Assembly (NCBI GenBank): GCA_001972305.1
Contig: BDDD01001978.1
Span: forward strand, 22,945 to 86,944
Direction of reading: 5' to 3'
Source: Cephalotus follicularis
Taxonomy: Eukaryota; Streptophyta; Magnoliopsida; Oxalidales; Cephalotaceae
Length of the DNA stretch: 64,000 nucleotides
Part shown: positions 1 to 10,985 of the stretch, one piece after another
How the letters are laid out: each line of letters begins with the position of its first letter
Position numbering within the stretch: position 1 is the first letter of the stretch
The notes under the pieces: generated by a model
The model's database searches: none
What the model saw: only the letters and a program-made list of their open reading frames with translations
What the model was told of the DNA's origin: nothing
Program-made: the position numbers and the translations under genes

Positions 1-1298
1 AATGAAATTACTACAGGAGAGGAAATTCACCTCCCAAGCGTTGAAATCTAGATCGGCTATCGGATTCCCTGTCATGGATCGCAAACTCCACCATTATCGA
101 TCAAGTCCTTCACTCTGCATAAAATATCACATACGCGTTATATTATATACACATCTTACTTCCATCATTCATGCCTATTCCCGAATCATTATCAATAGCT
201 TAATAAACGACTTTGCACAGGAAAAAGAAAGTGAATTGCGACTTACCGAAAAATTATGGGTCGTCATCGTTTGGAAATTCTATCAGCCGCCACTCTGCAT
301 AAACAATACATATCGTTACGACGCACTCACAGGAAACATAATCTATCGTAATCGGAAATCCGGCCAACCCGCCGAAGTTCCGATGACACCCAAAACCGAG
401 CATCCATAGTTGCTGGTCAACACATTACTTACCGAAATTCACTGTGACTCGCCCGGAATTAGGCAGCCACTGCCGGCAGTGAGTTGACTCACTGAGTCAA
501 CTCGCCGGTCATCCAACAAATATAGCCACTTCACAAAACAAAAAAGTCCCAAAACCACCAGGCCTACACATCTCCGCCCGAAACTCGCCGAGAATCGGCG
601 GCTGCCGGCGCGCCCGAGCTCCGGCCGAGGCGCCATTGCTCCGGCCGAGGCACCACTAGCATCCACAAGCTCCGGTCTACCCATTGGTGGCCGAGACTCG
701 CCGGGAATCGGCGCCAATCGCGGCGCCATAGGCGGCAGCGAGTCGGCTCAACTCAGTCGACTCAGCCGCTAAATCCGGCCGTTTTCCGGCCGATTCACAC
801 CTCAACCGCCGTCAAAATGGGAAGGGCTGGTCTTCTAGATTCTAGGCCATGACCGGCCCAACCCGCTCACAAAACCGCGGCGGAGGAGAGCCGGCAGTGT
901 CGGCAGATGAAGAAGAAGGGAAGAGAAAGAAGAAAAAAGAGGAGGAAGGAGGCTTACCGGCGGCTGAAGGAAGACCCGCGCCGCTCTTCCCGGTGCCTGG
1001 CGCTTCCCGGCGTCCCTTCTCCGGCGTCTCTCCATCTCTCCCGATCTCTCTGTCTCAACTCTCTCCCTCTCTCTGTTCTATTTCTTCATTCTCGGGCGCA
1101 TAGCGCCCGAGTGTGCTCCTTTTTGCTTTTATTTGTCTGGCGCGTCTAGCGCCTTCTAGACGCGCCAGACCTCATTTTTTTTTTCATTTTTTTTTTCATT
1201 TTTTTTTAACATAATAAATATAATAATTATTATTATTAATAACAATTGGCACTCACGTAGTTTACAAGTCGACCTCGTAAAAGTGACGGGGCGTCACA
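1..1298 (-). mobile_element. Partial LTR, relative of element E (left end outside window)
   Basis: This stretch has no credible gene. Positions about 430-1100 resemble the right part of element E (about 39560-40250): both carry degenerate GACTCACTGAGTC blocks, 'gccggc' clusters and a pyrimidine-rich run before the end. It ends in ...GGGGCGTCACA at 1298, a plausible terminal CA, followed by sequence of another LTR. Read on the minus strand, the LTR would start TGTGACGCCCC, similar to the other LTR termini here. Two strong hairpins and a T-rich tract (1175-1210) lie near that end. The left border and target duplication are outside the window, so element type and length are inferred. Confidence 0.5.
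1091..1170. repeat. Two perfect hairpins next to T-runs
   Basis: The first hairpin has stem CTCGGGCGC (1091-1099), loop ATA and a perfect complement (1103-1111). The second has stem GTCTGGCGCGTCTAG (1135-1149), a 6-nt loop and a perfect 15-nt complement (1156-1170). T-runs follow from about 1175. A third short palindrome, GTGACG-GGG-CGTCAC, sits at 1283-1297 at the LTR end. All are read directly from the sequence; any function is unknown. Confidence 0.85.
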
Positions 1299-1618
1299 AT
1301 CAATTTCAGATTGACAAGGAGATTGGAGGTGTGTTGCTGAAGCTATACTTGGAGGCTTCGTTGTGTTTTAAAGTTTGAAAGTGAGTGGGTTTTGTAATAA
1401 ATAATCTTACTCCGTTTGTTATATTTACATTTTCAGATATGTAACTTATAACTTGTGTTGTATTGGTAAGCACGTAGTATGGGCTGCGTGCGGATAATTT
1501 AAATAATCCGGTTATCGAATGCTTCCGCAAAGTTTTAAATTTATGAGTATTTTGTGAATGTTGGATTATTATAACTGATAACCATATATGTTGTTAAAGT
1601 GGAAAACGGGGTGTGACA
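1299..1618 (+). mobile_element. LTR 3' end fragment, A/B-like
   Basis: It starts with the block ATCAATTTCAGATTGAC, which also occurs inside the B LTRs (reverse strand near 27330-27345). It ends GGAAAACGGGGTGTGACA at 1618, almost the same as the end of the 5' LTR of element A (17281-17297). The 5' part of this LTR was presumably displaced by the element ending at 1298. On its right it abuts the pararetrovirus remnant. No internal domain adjoins it, so a solo LTR is the simplest reading. Confidence 0.5.
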
Positions 1619-1961
1619 ATTAAATCATTTGTTGGAATAATTTTGTAAAATGTATACAAATATTTGAAATGTTGTTCTTTTAAAAATGTTAAAATATCGT
1701 CAATATTCACAATTGAAAATGATGAATATGGAATAAATATATTATTCATAATTTGTCTGGGAGTATCAAATAACATAACATTCCATTCATAATGTTTAAA
1801 AGGGATAGTTGAAACAATTTTGTATTTATCATTTTCTTGGATTTGTATTTACCAGAATCCTGATTTTAAATCAAAATTTGAAAATATTTCTGACGCAGTT
1901 AATCTTATGAGTAAATCTTTTTTGTTTAAGATAGGATGTTTAACAATATTTAATGGTTTAT
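1619..1961 (-). pseudogene. Endogenous pararetrovirus remnant: reverse transcriptase fragment
   Basis: Minus-strand translation from 1961 down to 1619 reads as a viral-type reverse transcriptase of the Caulimoviridae kind. It has an N-terminal KPLN-like fingers segment, then a match to F-D-L-K-S-G-F-W near 1860, then an I-D-D catalytic box near 1700 in which the preceding aromatic residue is replaced by Asn. The frame is broken by an in-frame stop just after the K-S-G-F-W block, and the usual conserved loop before the catalytic box is shortened. The upstream part of the same copy continues at 14235, on the other side of solo LTR H; the TTTAT duplication at 1957-1961 and 14230-14234 proves the two were contiguous. 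The genus is not assignable by eye. A gypsy-type element is less likely because the protease and RT signatures are pararetroviral. Confidence 0.72.
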
Positions 1962-2987
1962 TGTAATACCCCGTTTATTCGTGTGCTTATTTTCGGATTT
2001 TTGTTTGATTTTATTTCGCCTTGTTATATTATTTGGCCTATTTAAAATTTTATATTTTTGGGGCTTGTATACTTTGGGCTATATGATATTATAATTTGTT
2101 TGGGCTTTTATGACTTAGGCTAAATAATACCATCTTTGGGCTTTTGATAAATTATTGGAATAGGGATTATGGGAAAGATAAAATCAATTGTTTGTATTAT
2201 AAATTAGTTTAATTATTAATATGGCAAAAATATTTTTAATTGGAAATAAAGAATAATGTATTATGGAAAAATGATTTATTTAGGGAATAAAGCCATTTAC
2301 TTTCTATTTTTCCCTCTCCCTCTCCCGTACTCTTGCTCTCTTCCCTCACAAAACCGATTCTTGCCTCCATTTCTCTCCCTCAATCCCGAAAATTCTGCCT
2401 TTTTCCCTATTATATCAGATTTGGATTCCTTTTCTGCATTACCATGACCTAAATTGCCTTTCCCATATTGTATATCTCTCTCCATTATTCATTGTTATGC
2501 CTCCATTGTGTATCTCTCTCCTGGTAGCTGAATTTGCAAGGATTATAACCTGTTTTTGTTCTTCTTACTTCATTGAATCAGGTTTGTTATCCTCCACTAT
2601 TATGGTTTAGCATTTAGTTTTGTTATCAAAGTCTATTGCATGATTGGTTGCTAGTATGTTTTGGTTTTTATTTTCTGCAACTCTAAGTGCTATCATGGTT
2701 TCTGAATCTGTCAACATGCATTAGGTAGATGTTAAGTACTAGTTTGATAAACAAATAATAGTAATTGACAGGAAATTGATCACATAGTTATGCATATAAT
2801 GAATTGGAACTTACTTCTCCTTAAAACATGATCACCAATTGTATGAATTTTTCTTGATTCTGGGTGTTTAAATGCAAGTTTTAAGTCACATAAGTCCTAT
2901 GTAAGTGTTTAAGATCGTCTGGTAATGTGATAAAATGGTTTTGACAGAAAATTGACATAGGTTGTTAAGATTGTGCTGTTCTGTCGA

Positions 2988-3205
2988 GCAGAACAGTCGA
3001 CTGTCCACTTAAACAGTCGACTGTTAGTCATTGAGTAGTCGACTGCCTCGTGAAACAGCCGACTGTTTTGCCTTGCATAGTCGACTGCCACCCATTGAAC
3101 AGTCGACTGGATTCAACCCAGTTTGAGTAGTCGGCTGCCTATTCCATACAGTCGACTGCCACCCTTTGAATAGTCGACTGGATTTTGTTACAGTCGGCTG
3201 GTTTT
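2988..3205. repeat. Array of CAGTCGACTG palindromes in LTR H
   Basis: About eleven copies of a 9-11 bp unit with core AGTCGACTG occur in about 215 bp. Most are exact; the variants mainly carry AGCCGACTG or AGTCGGCTG. Spacing is irregular (about 15-25 bp) and the spacers are unlike each other, so this is not a simple tandem repeat. Each unit is a perfect palindrome around a GTCGAC core. Confidence 0.9.
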
Positions 3206-4572
3206 GTCCAGTAAATTTTCTGGTTTCAAGTTTTGTAATCCGTTGGTCCGTCTAATGATTTGTAGTCTGTTTTAAACACTGTTAAATTACTGTTTGATGT
3301 TTAGAAGTGATATTTGAATGCTTATATGAATGATATTGCATCTTTTAGATTTTTGTGCTTCGAGGGACTTTTAAAATTGTTGATCAATTCATCTATCTTT
3401 GTTGTGATCGCTTAAGGTACGGATTTTTTTCGTTCCTTGATGTACTCTGATGATTTTATTAAAATAAATCAGTTTTAATCTATGATCTCGTTTTATAGAC
3501 TTGATTATGTTTTATGATATGTTTCGTAAATTAATTGGTTTTTGACATTTTATGAAATTAAATGTTCCTAACTATATTTTTATGCTAAGATACGTTACGA
3601 TATATTATGAAATGACCATCTCTTTATAGTTGAAAATAAATGAGTTGATGCTATGTAATGATTTTACTATGTCCAGAAAATGTTTAGAAAACGTGTTTAC
3701 ATTTTTAAATCGTTTTTAGAAATAAAACAATGTTTTTGAAATCAAGATATACACAGAGATATTTCCTACCTATGGAGGTACCATAGGCATGTCGTGGGCC
3801 TGGCACGGGGACATGACACTACCGTAGCGGTGTGATTTGACTACGGCATCTCTCTATGTTTTGAATAAATCCCATGAGGTGGATTTATGGTGTGACGACC
3901 GAATTCCCTTTTGTACTGTTCATGCATACATCGTACCGTATTGGACCGTACTGAACCGTATTGTATTGAGGTATTCTTATACCTATTGATATTGTATTGG
4001 TTATATGCATGTATAGTCAGGATTTTGGGCCGAGTTTCAGAGAGTTGATCGAATCGACTATTTAAGTCAATTCTCTCTCTTTCTCTCATTATTCACATTT
4101 CCTTTTCTCTCTCTATCCTTCTCCCTCTCTCTCTCTAGCTGGAGCCTCCATCTTCCTCCCTTGCAGCCGGAATTGCATCCCCATCGACAAGGACAGTGAT
4201 TACAAGTGGTGGCTTACCGATTGAACACGAAAGTAGCGGATTATTGGGCGTTTTCAGCCGATTGATCGATCGTTAGCTCAACTTTTGAAGGTTCAGTGAT
4301 AGGTAGGACTTCTGTACTGAATTGCCTACTATTTTATTGATTGATTGATTGAATTGAATGGTTGAGTGATTGAATTGAGGTTTTTAGGGTTTATAGCAAA
4401 CCCTTGACCTAATTGCCAAATTGAATGATTGAAATCAAATTTGTTAGGTTGTAACTAGTCTTACTAACCTCAAATGATTGATTGAAAACTTTGGTTTTCA
4501 AACAATGGCTTTAAATTGGATTTTGGATTGAGATTGGCCCCATTTTCTACCAGAAAAATCGACCCTGCCCGG

Positions 4573-4912
4573 AAAGACGTCGACCCTTAGCCCAAAGGCG
4601 TCGATGTCTTTCTCATACGAGTGCAATATCCTTGATTCTGCAGCAAAGACATCGACGTCTTTCTAAAGACTTCGACGTCTTTGCCTCGAGATGTCTCTCC
4701 CCTGGAAAGACGTCGATGCCGAACATCGATGCGCATTCTCAGGCTGTTTTTATTGAAAAGCGTCGGCGCCTTTCTCAAAGGACGTCGACGTCTTTGGCCA
4801 ATTCTCTACATGAACAAGGAAAGTCATCGACGTCTTTCTAAAGACATCGACGTCTTTCCTCCATTTTAAAGAGGATTCGACGTCTTTCATTAAAGACATC
4901 GACGCCTAGTGT
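4573..4912. repeat. Array of AAAGACGTCGACGTCTTT-like palindromes (5' LTR of F)
   Basis: Around ten to twelve full or half units of an 18-bp palindrome centred on GTCGAC (variants ATCGAC, GTCGAT) occur with irregular spacing. Some are back to back, as near 4650-4683 and 4827-4857. The same array recurs in the 3' LTR at about 11677-12014. Confidence 0.9.
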
Positions 4913-5041
4913 ACAGAAAGGAGTTTTAACTCTTTTAAAGCTAGTTTTCTACTTCTTTTCACATCGCCACTTGACCGGAGCCTCACTTGAGGTGTTCAAG
5001 TGTTTGAAAACAGTTTTAATGATTGCACTGACCGATTGATT

Positions 5042-5265
5042 GCTTGAGTCATGAGTGTTGCTGCGAGTCTAAGTCGGTAAAATGGATGCACGTTCCCATC
5101 CCTCCATTAGGCACCAACACTTATTGCCCTCCTTCGACGTTGTATTGATACATCGATAGAATGCTTGAGTCGTGAGTGTTGTTGCGAGCCTAAGTCGGTA
5201 CGATGGACGCACGTTCCCATTTCTCCATTAGACACCACCACTTATTGACTTTACCCAATATTGTA
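5042..5265. repeat. 121-bp direct duplication inside the F LTR
   Basis: The block that starts GCTTGAGTCATGAGTGTTG at 5042 is repeated from 5163 with a few substitutions. Both copies include the segments GTCGGTA and TGGA.GCACGTTC and end near CACTTATTG. The 3' LTR has the same pair (about 12148 and 12269), so the duplication predates the insertion of F. Confidence 0.8.
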
Positions 5266-6271
5266 TTGACTTGATTGATTGATTGTATTGTATGGATCCT
5301 ATAGAGCGACCTTATGATTCGTGTCGGCATGTTAGGGCGTTGACTCTATCCGCCTATTCCGTCGATCGTTTCACTTATTGTATTATATTGACCCGCTGAC
5401 GAGCGCTACCGATTGATTGTCGATTGATGCTCCCTTGAGGCCGTAGCTCCCTAACGGTATCAGTAGCTCCCTCAGTTGTAGCTCATCGAGACCGTATTGA
5501 CCCAGCCATAGGCTGGAAGATCTATGAGTTCCAGACCTGATCAATCTGGAAACCGTAGATAGATCTCCCACCCTTTTTGAAGGACTACCTTCCGTGGGAT
5601 TGATCACCGCTAACCGATTGACATTGTATTGACCCGGTCGCATGCTCTATAGGATATTGATTGATTGATTGGGTGTTTCATACACCACCACTGAGTGTCT
5701 ACCATTGATTGATTGTTATAGATCCTATCCGTATGCTTTGTTGGGCCACTGTCATACGGATAGTCTGATCGCCAATTGTACATGTACATTTGCCATGTCA
5801 TGCATTGATATTGTACACCGCACATTGTCATTGTATAAATTGTCGCCGATAATGCACATTGTACATGCATACATGCTGCATGGGGTTTCGGCTTAGCCAG
5901 TGTGGCTAACCCCATCCTTCAGGGTGGGGCTGTGTTGTACCTTTGTGTGCTGCATAGGTAGGGCAGCAGGTAGCAGTGGACAGAAGGACTGAGGACCGAT
6001 AATCGCATGACTGCTTGGACACCGAGGAGCTGGTTGTGAGAGATTGGAGTGTATTGTATTGAAAGATTGTTAATGTTTTGAAAAGACTTGTATTGTAAAG
6101 GAATTGTATCGTATGTATGGATCAATGTATTGTTTCTTCCGCAACTGATATATATGTATTGCAAATTTTTAAGTTTTTCCGCATTTTATATTGCTAGTCC
6201 CGACCATTGTATTGTATATTGGATTGAGCGTATGCCACATGTCTGTCCTGCAGGCGCGGGGTGTTACAGTA

Positions 6272-6282
6272 TGGTATCAGAG
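6272..6282 (+). promoter_or_regulatory. Primer binding site of F (tRNA-iMet)
   Basis: TGGTATCAGAG lies three bases after the 5' LTR end, complementary to the 3' end of plant initiator Met tRNA. It is expected to prime minus-strand cDNA synthesis. Confidence 0.92.
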
Positions 6283-6451
6283 ACATTGGTCGGCCTGCTA
6301 GCTAAGTATATAAATGCGTTGATTGAGATTGACTGAATGGACTTGCATGATTTGTGTTCTTGCTTGTTCATGCTATTGTTATTGGAAAAGAGATTGATAT
6401 TGGAATTGAAAGTGATTTCATCTGATCATCCCATTGTTGTCTCTTATAGTA

Positions 6452-9400
6452 ATGGAAAACAGAGGAAGGCGTGGCCGACGGGGTGGAAGGAATGCTCCTA
6501 CCCTTGCTCCTGCCCCTGCTCCTGTTGATGATGAACCGGCTCCTGGTAATGCTTTTCCAGAGTATGATCCTAATGCTCCACCAGCGGGTGCTGACCCTGA
6601 GGTTTGGAGACAATTGTGTGCCACTATGGCACAGATGCATACTCTGATGGGACGCCAACAGGCTAGGGTGGAACGTAGACCAAGGAGGGATGACATGTTG
6701 AGCCGTTTCTTAATGTTGCAGCCTCCAGCATTTGTAGGACTCCCTGATCCTACCCTTGCTGAGTCTTGGCTAATCCATCTGGAAAAGATCTTTGAGGTCA
6801 TAGGATGTGATGATGAACAGAGATTAGTATTGGCAGTGTATATGCTCCAAGGAGAAGTCGAGCACTGGTAGGCTATGGTTAACACAGATTGGATAAGGAA
6901 TGGTACAGTCCGCTCTTGGGATGCCTTCAAAGGAGAATTCAATGCCAGGTACTACCCTCAAATAGAGACAGACAGAAGGGAGATTGAATTTGCTAACTTG
7001 GTACAAGGAAGCATGACAGTTGCTGAGTATGAGGCAAGATTCATGCAGTTAGCCCGATCTGCCCCATACTTAGTGGAAGGCCAAGAGCGTAGAGCAAAGA
7101 AGTTCCTTCGGGGACTGAGATTGGATTTGAGGAGGCAATTGACTCCCTTGGGGTTGACCTCCATATCAGATATTTCTTCCTGAGCTATGCAGCTTGAGGA
7201 TATTGCAGCTGAAGCTAAACTGATGAGGAATGCAGCCCGCACCAGGCCTACTCCTTCTTCTTGGCATAGTGGTAGTGACAGTGGCAGTGCTAAATCACAA
7301 AAGACGGATAGTAGCCCCTCACCTGGTTCTCAGGGTAGCAATCAGGATAGCAGGAACCTGTCTCGTTCCCAGAGGAGAGGCAGATCGAGGAACGCACGTC
7401 GAGGAGGCCGATCTTCAGCACCTAGTCAGGGTACACCCTCCAGACTTTCTGAGAGTGGTAATCAGAGTGCTACGGTTCCTTGTGTGCATTGTCAGAAGAC
7501 CAACCATACTTCTGAGAATTGTAGATGGTTCTTGGGTCATTGCTTGGTTTGTGGTGGTCCCGACCACATTGCTAGAGATTGTCCTCGGAGTTCTCATCCT
7601 AGAGGATTTGATCAGACACAGCGGGTACCGCCTCCACCAGGACCGACAGCTAGTGTACCGTCTTCTTCCTGGGGGACTTCGCAGTCCAGGGGGAAGCAGC
7701 CTATGGGTTCTACTCCGACAGTTCAGGCTAGAGTGTTTGCTATGGAACCGAGTGCTGCAGCAGGGTCAGATGTTATGATTGGAGGTACCATTCGACTCTT
7801 TCAGCTTCCAGCGCGGGTTCTTATTGATCCGGGTTCATCTCATTCATTCATTGCATTGCATTTTGTCTCCCATGTTGGTTTGAGACCTGAGTACCTTCCT
7901 TTCTATATGGAGGTATCCACACCTCTCGGTGAGTCAGCGACCACAGATCGAGTGTGTAGAGATTGTATTGTTGAGATTGATGATCGTTGCTTGTTAGCCG
8001 ATCTTATTGTTTTACCGATGGATTGCCTAGATGTGATTCTTGGCATGGATTGGTTGTCTTCTAGCTTTGCTCAGGTGGATTGTCATCGGAAAGTAGTGGT
8101 TTTCAGTCCTCCGGGGTGACCACCTTTTCGGTTTCTTGGCACCTTAGAGCCTTTGTTTGTTTCGATGATTTCGGCTTTACATGCGGATAGATTGTTACGA
8201 CAGGGATGCCAGGGGTTTCTGGCACATGTGCTTGATACAGACAGATGGCGGCCGGAACTGGAGGACATTCCAGTGGTTTGCGAGTTCGGAGATGTTTTTC
8301 CTCAGGATTTGACGTTGTTGCCGCCAAACAGAGAGATAGAATTTGTGATTGATTTGATACCAGGAACTGCACCGATTTCTCGAGCACCGTACCGAATGGC
8401 ACCGATAGAGTTGAAAGAGTTAAAGATACAGTTACAGAATCTTCTCGACAAGGGTTTTATAAGACCTAGTGCTTCACCCTGGGGAGCACCGGTTCTTTTC
8501 GTCAAGAAGAAAGATGGATCGCTCCATATGTGTATTGACTACCGACAGCTCAATAAAGTTACAGTGAAGAATAAGTACTCTCTACCGCACATTGATGAGT
8601 TGTTTGATCAGCTTACAGGAGCGACAGTGTTTTCCAAACTCGACTTGAGATCGGGCTACCACCAGTTGAAAGTCAGACCGGAGGATATTCCGAAGACGGC
8701 TTTCAGATCCAGATATGGCCATTATGAGTTCCTAGTTATGCCTTTTGGTGTGACTAATGCTCCTGCGGGTTTCATGGACCTGATGAACCGAGTGTTTAGG
8801 CAGTATTTGGATCAGTTCATTGTAGTGTTCATTGACGACCTCTTGGTCTATTCCAAAACCGATGAGGAGCATGCCCAGCACCTCTACATTGTACTAAAAA
8901 CTTTGAGGGATCACCGACTGTATGCCAAATTCGATAAGTGTGAGTTTTGGCTATCGGAGGTTGCTTTTCTAGGGCATATTGTTTCTGGTAACGGTTTATC
9001 AGTGGACCCATCGAAAGTAAAGGCAGTGAAAGATTGGAAACGACCGACGAATGCTTCCGAAGTTCGCAGCTTCTTGGGTTTAGCAGGGTATTATCGTCGG
9101 TTTGTTGAGGGATTTTCCCGTATTACAACACCGTTGACCAGATTGACACAGAAGAACGCTGCCTTTGTATGGGATAATGTTTGTGAAAGAAGTTTTCAAG
9201 AGTTGAAAGACAGATTGATTTTCGCTCCTGTCTTAGCCTTGCCAGACGGGAACGAGGACTTTGTTGTATATAACGATGCTTCTGGAAAGGGGCTTGGTTG
9301 TGTTCTTATGCAATACGGAAAAGTGATTGCATATGCATCGAGGAAGATCAAACCACATGAGTAAAACTACCCAGTGCATGACTTGGAGCGGCGGCCATTG

Positions 9401-10932
9401 TCTTTGCTCTTGGAAAATGTCGCCACTACCTTTATGGGACCAAGTTTACAGTTTTTACGGATCATAAGAGTTTGAGATATCTCTTTTTACAGAAGGAATT
9501 GAACATGAGACAGAGGAGGTGGTTTGAGCTTCTTAATGATTATGATTGTGACATTGAATACCATCCTGGAAAAGTAAATGTCGTTACAGATGCATTGAGT
9601 CGCAAGCTATCTTGTATGACTCTTTCCCATATTCAGGTAAAACCTGCATTGCTTGACCAGATTAGAGATGCACAGATAGTGGATATTGAATTACAGAAAG
9701 TGGCTACTGCTATTGATGAAGGATTGAAACCCGATTTCTCTCTCTCTACAGATGGGTTATTGAGATACAGGAACAGAATTTGCATTCGAGCAGATAGCGA
9801 GTTGAAGGAAGAGCTTCTTTCCCAAGCTCATAAATCTCGTCTCTCTGTCCATCCAGGGAGTAAGAAGATGTATCGTGACCTAAAACTTAGCTATTGCTGG
9901 GTTGGTATGAAGAGAGAAATCGCAGAGTTTGTATCAAGATGCCTCACTTGTCAGCAAGTTAAGGCAGAGCACCAGAGACCGGCAGGCTTGCTTCAGCCTT
10001 TGCTCATCCCTGAGTGGAAATAGGAGCATATTACCATGGATTTCGTGTCTGGGTTGCCTCTGACTCGTGACAGACATGATGGTATTTGGGTTGTGGTCGA
10101 TCGACTCACGAAGTCGGCCCACTTTCTACCGATTCGGATGACTTATTCTAGAGAGAAGTTGTCCAGATTGTTCATGAAAGAGATTGTTAAGGCACATGGA
10201 GCTCCTGTTAGCATTGTTTCTGATCGAGACACTCGCTTCACTTCTGGGTTTTGGAGGAAGTTACAGGTAGCTATGGGTACGGAATTGAGTTTCAGCACTG
10301 CTTTTCATCCCCAAACAGATGGTTTGTCCGAAAGGACCATTCAGACATTGGAGGACATGCTTCGAGCATGTGTACTCGACTTTGGAGGTAGTTAGGATGA
10401 CTACTTACATTTGATTGAGTTCTCATATAACAACAGTTATCACGAGAGCATACAGATGGCTCCCTATGAAGCCCTATATGGTAGGAAGTGCCGATCACCA
10501 GTTTGTTGGGATCAGGTCGGTGAAAAGAGTATCTTGGGGCTAGAGATTGTACAGATTACCGCAGAGAAAGTGAAATTGATAAGAGACCGACTGATTGTTG
10601 CACAGAGTGAGGTATTGGATCGGATTGGCCGACTTGCTTACAGGCTTGCCTTGCCTCCAGCATTGTCGGGAGTGCACGATGTGTTCCATGTTTCTCACTT
10701 GAGGAGATATGTTCGAGATCCTTCACACATCATCGAGTATGGTCAGATTCAATTGGAACCTGACTTATCGCTTACAGATACTCCTATACAGATTGTTGAC
10801 CGACAGATCAGAGTATTAAGGAACAAGACCATCCCTTTAGTCAGTGTTCTATGGCAGTATCATGGTTCTCTGGAGCGCACCTGGGAGCGCGAGGACGATA
10901 TGACAGAGACATATCCTTTCCTGTTCGATTGA
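6452..10932 (+). pseudogene. gag-pol polyprotein of F (broken)
   Basis: It starts at the ATG of MENRGRRGRRGG, the first Met after the primer site with a basic N terminus typical of the family. Domains in order: capsid-like gag (6700-7180); two CCHC knuckles (7481-7522 and 7541-7582); aspartic protease with D-P-G-S (Asp codon 7826); RT with F-I-D-D (8828-8839); RNase H (about 9210-9600); integrase with an HHCC finger (about 9825-9960) and D-D-E core; and a chromodomain-like end (10780-10932). Six in-frame stops interrupt it: 6869 TAG, 7181 TGA, 8117 TGA, 9362 TAA, 10021 TAG and 10393 TAG. A one-base deletion near 9391 shifts the frame. About 50 residues are missing around 10608 between the integrase core and the GPY/F region. 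It cannot make a full polyprotein. Confidence 0.93.
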
Positions 10933-10972
10933 TTGATCGTTTGACCGATGAATCTGGGGACCAGATTCTTTT

Positions 10973-10985
10973 AAGGAGGGGAGAA
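10973..10985 (+). promoter_or_regulatory. Polypurine tract of F
   Basis: AAGGAGGGGAGAA is directly before the 3' LTR start TGTGACGACC at 10986. This is the expected plus-strand DNA primer. Confidence 0.88.

Larger units (their letters stand above)
3891..6268 (+). repeat. 5' LTR of F
   Basis: It starts TGTGACGACCG and ends GCGGGGTGTTACA, 2378 bp. Notable contents are an array of AAAGACGTCGACGTCTTT-type palindromes (4573-4912), a 121-bp direct duplication (5042-5162 and 5163 onward), many degenerate ATTG/ATTGATTG runs (4330-6230), and a pyrimidine-rich tract (4070-4135). No coding sequence is seen in it. Confidence 0.95.

Noticed and set aside
2-409. 135-codon open frame at the left edge
   Set aside because: It lies in LTR-like sequence, has no recognisable domain, and its start may be outside the window.
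439-1149. Several Pro/Arg/Ser-rich open frames
   Set aside because: They are products of GC-rich and CT-rich LTR sequence on both strands, with no conserved motif.
2988-3205. CRISPR-like array
   Set aside because: The repeats are 9-11 bp palindromes with irregular spacers in a plant LTR; there are no cas genes and this is a nuclear genome.
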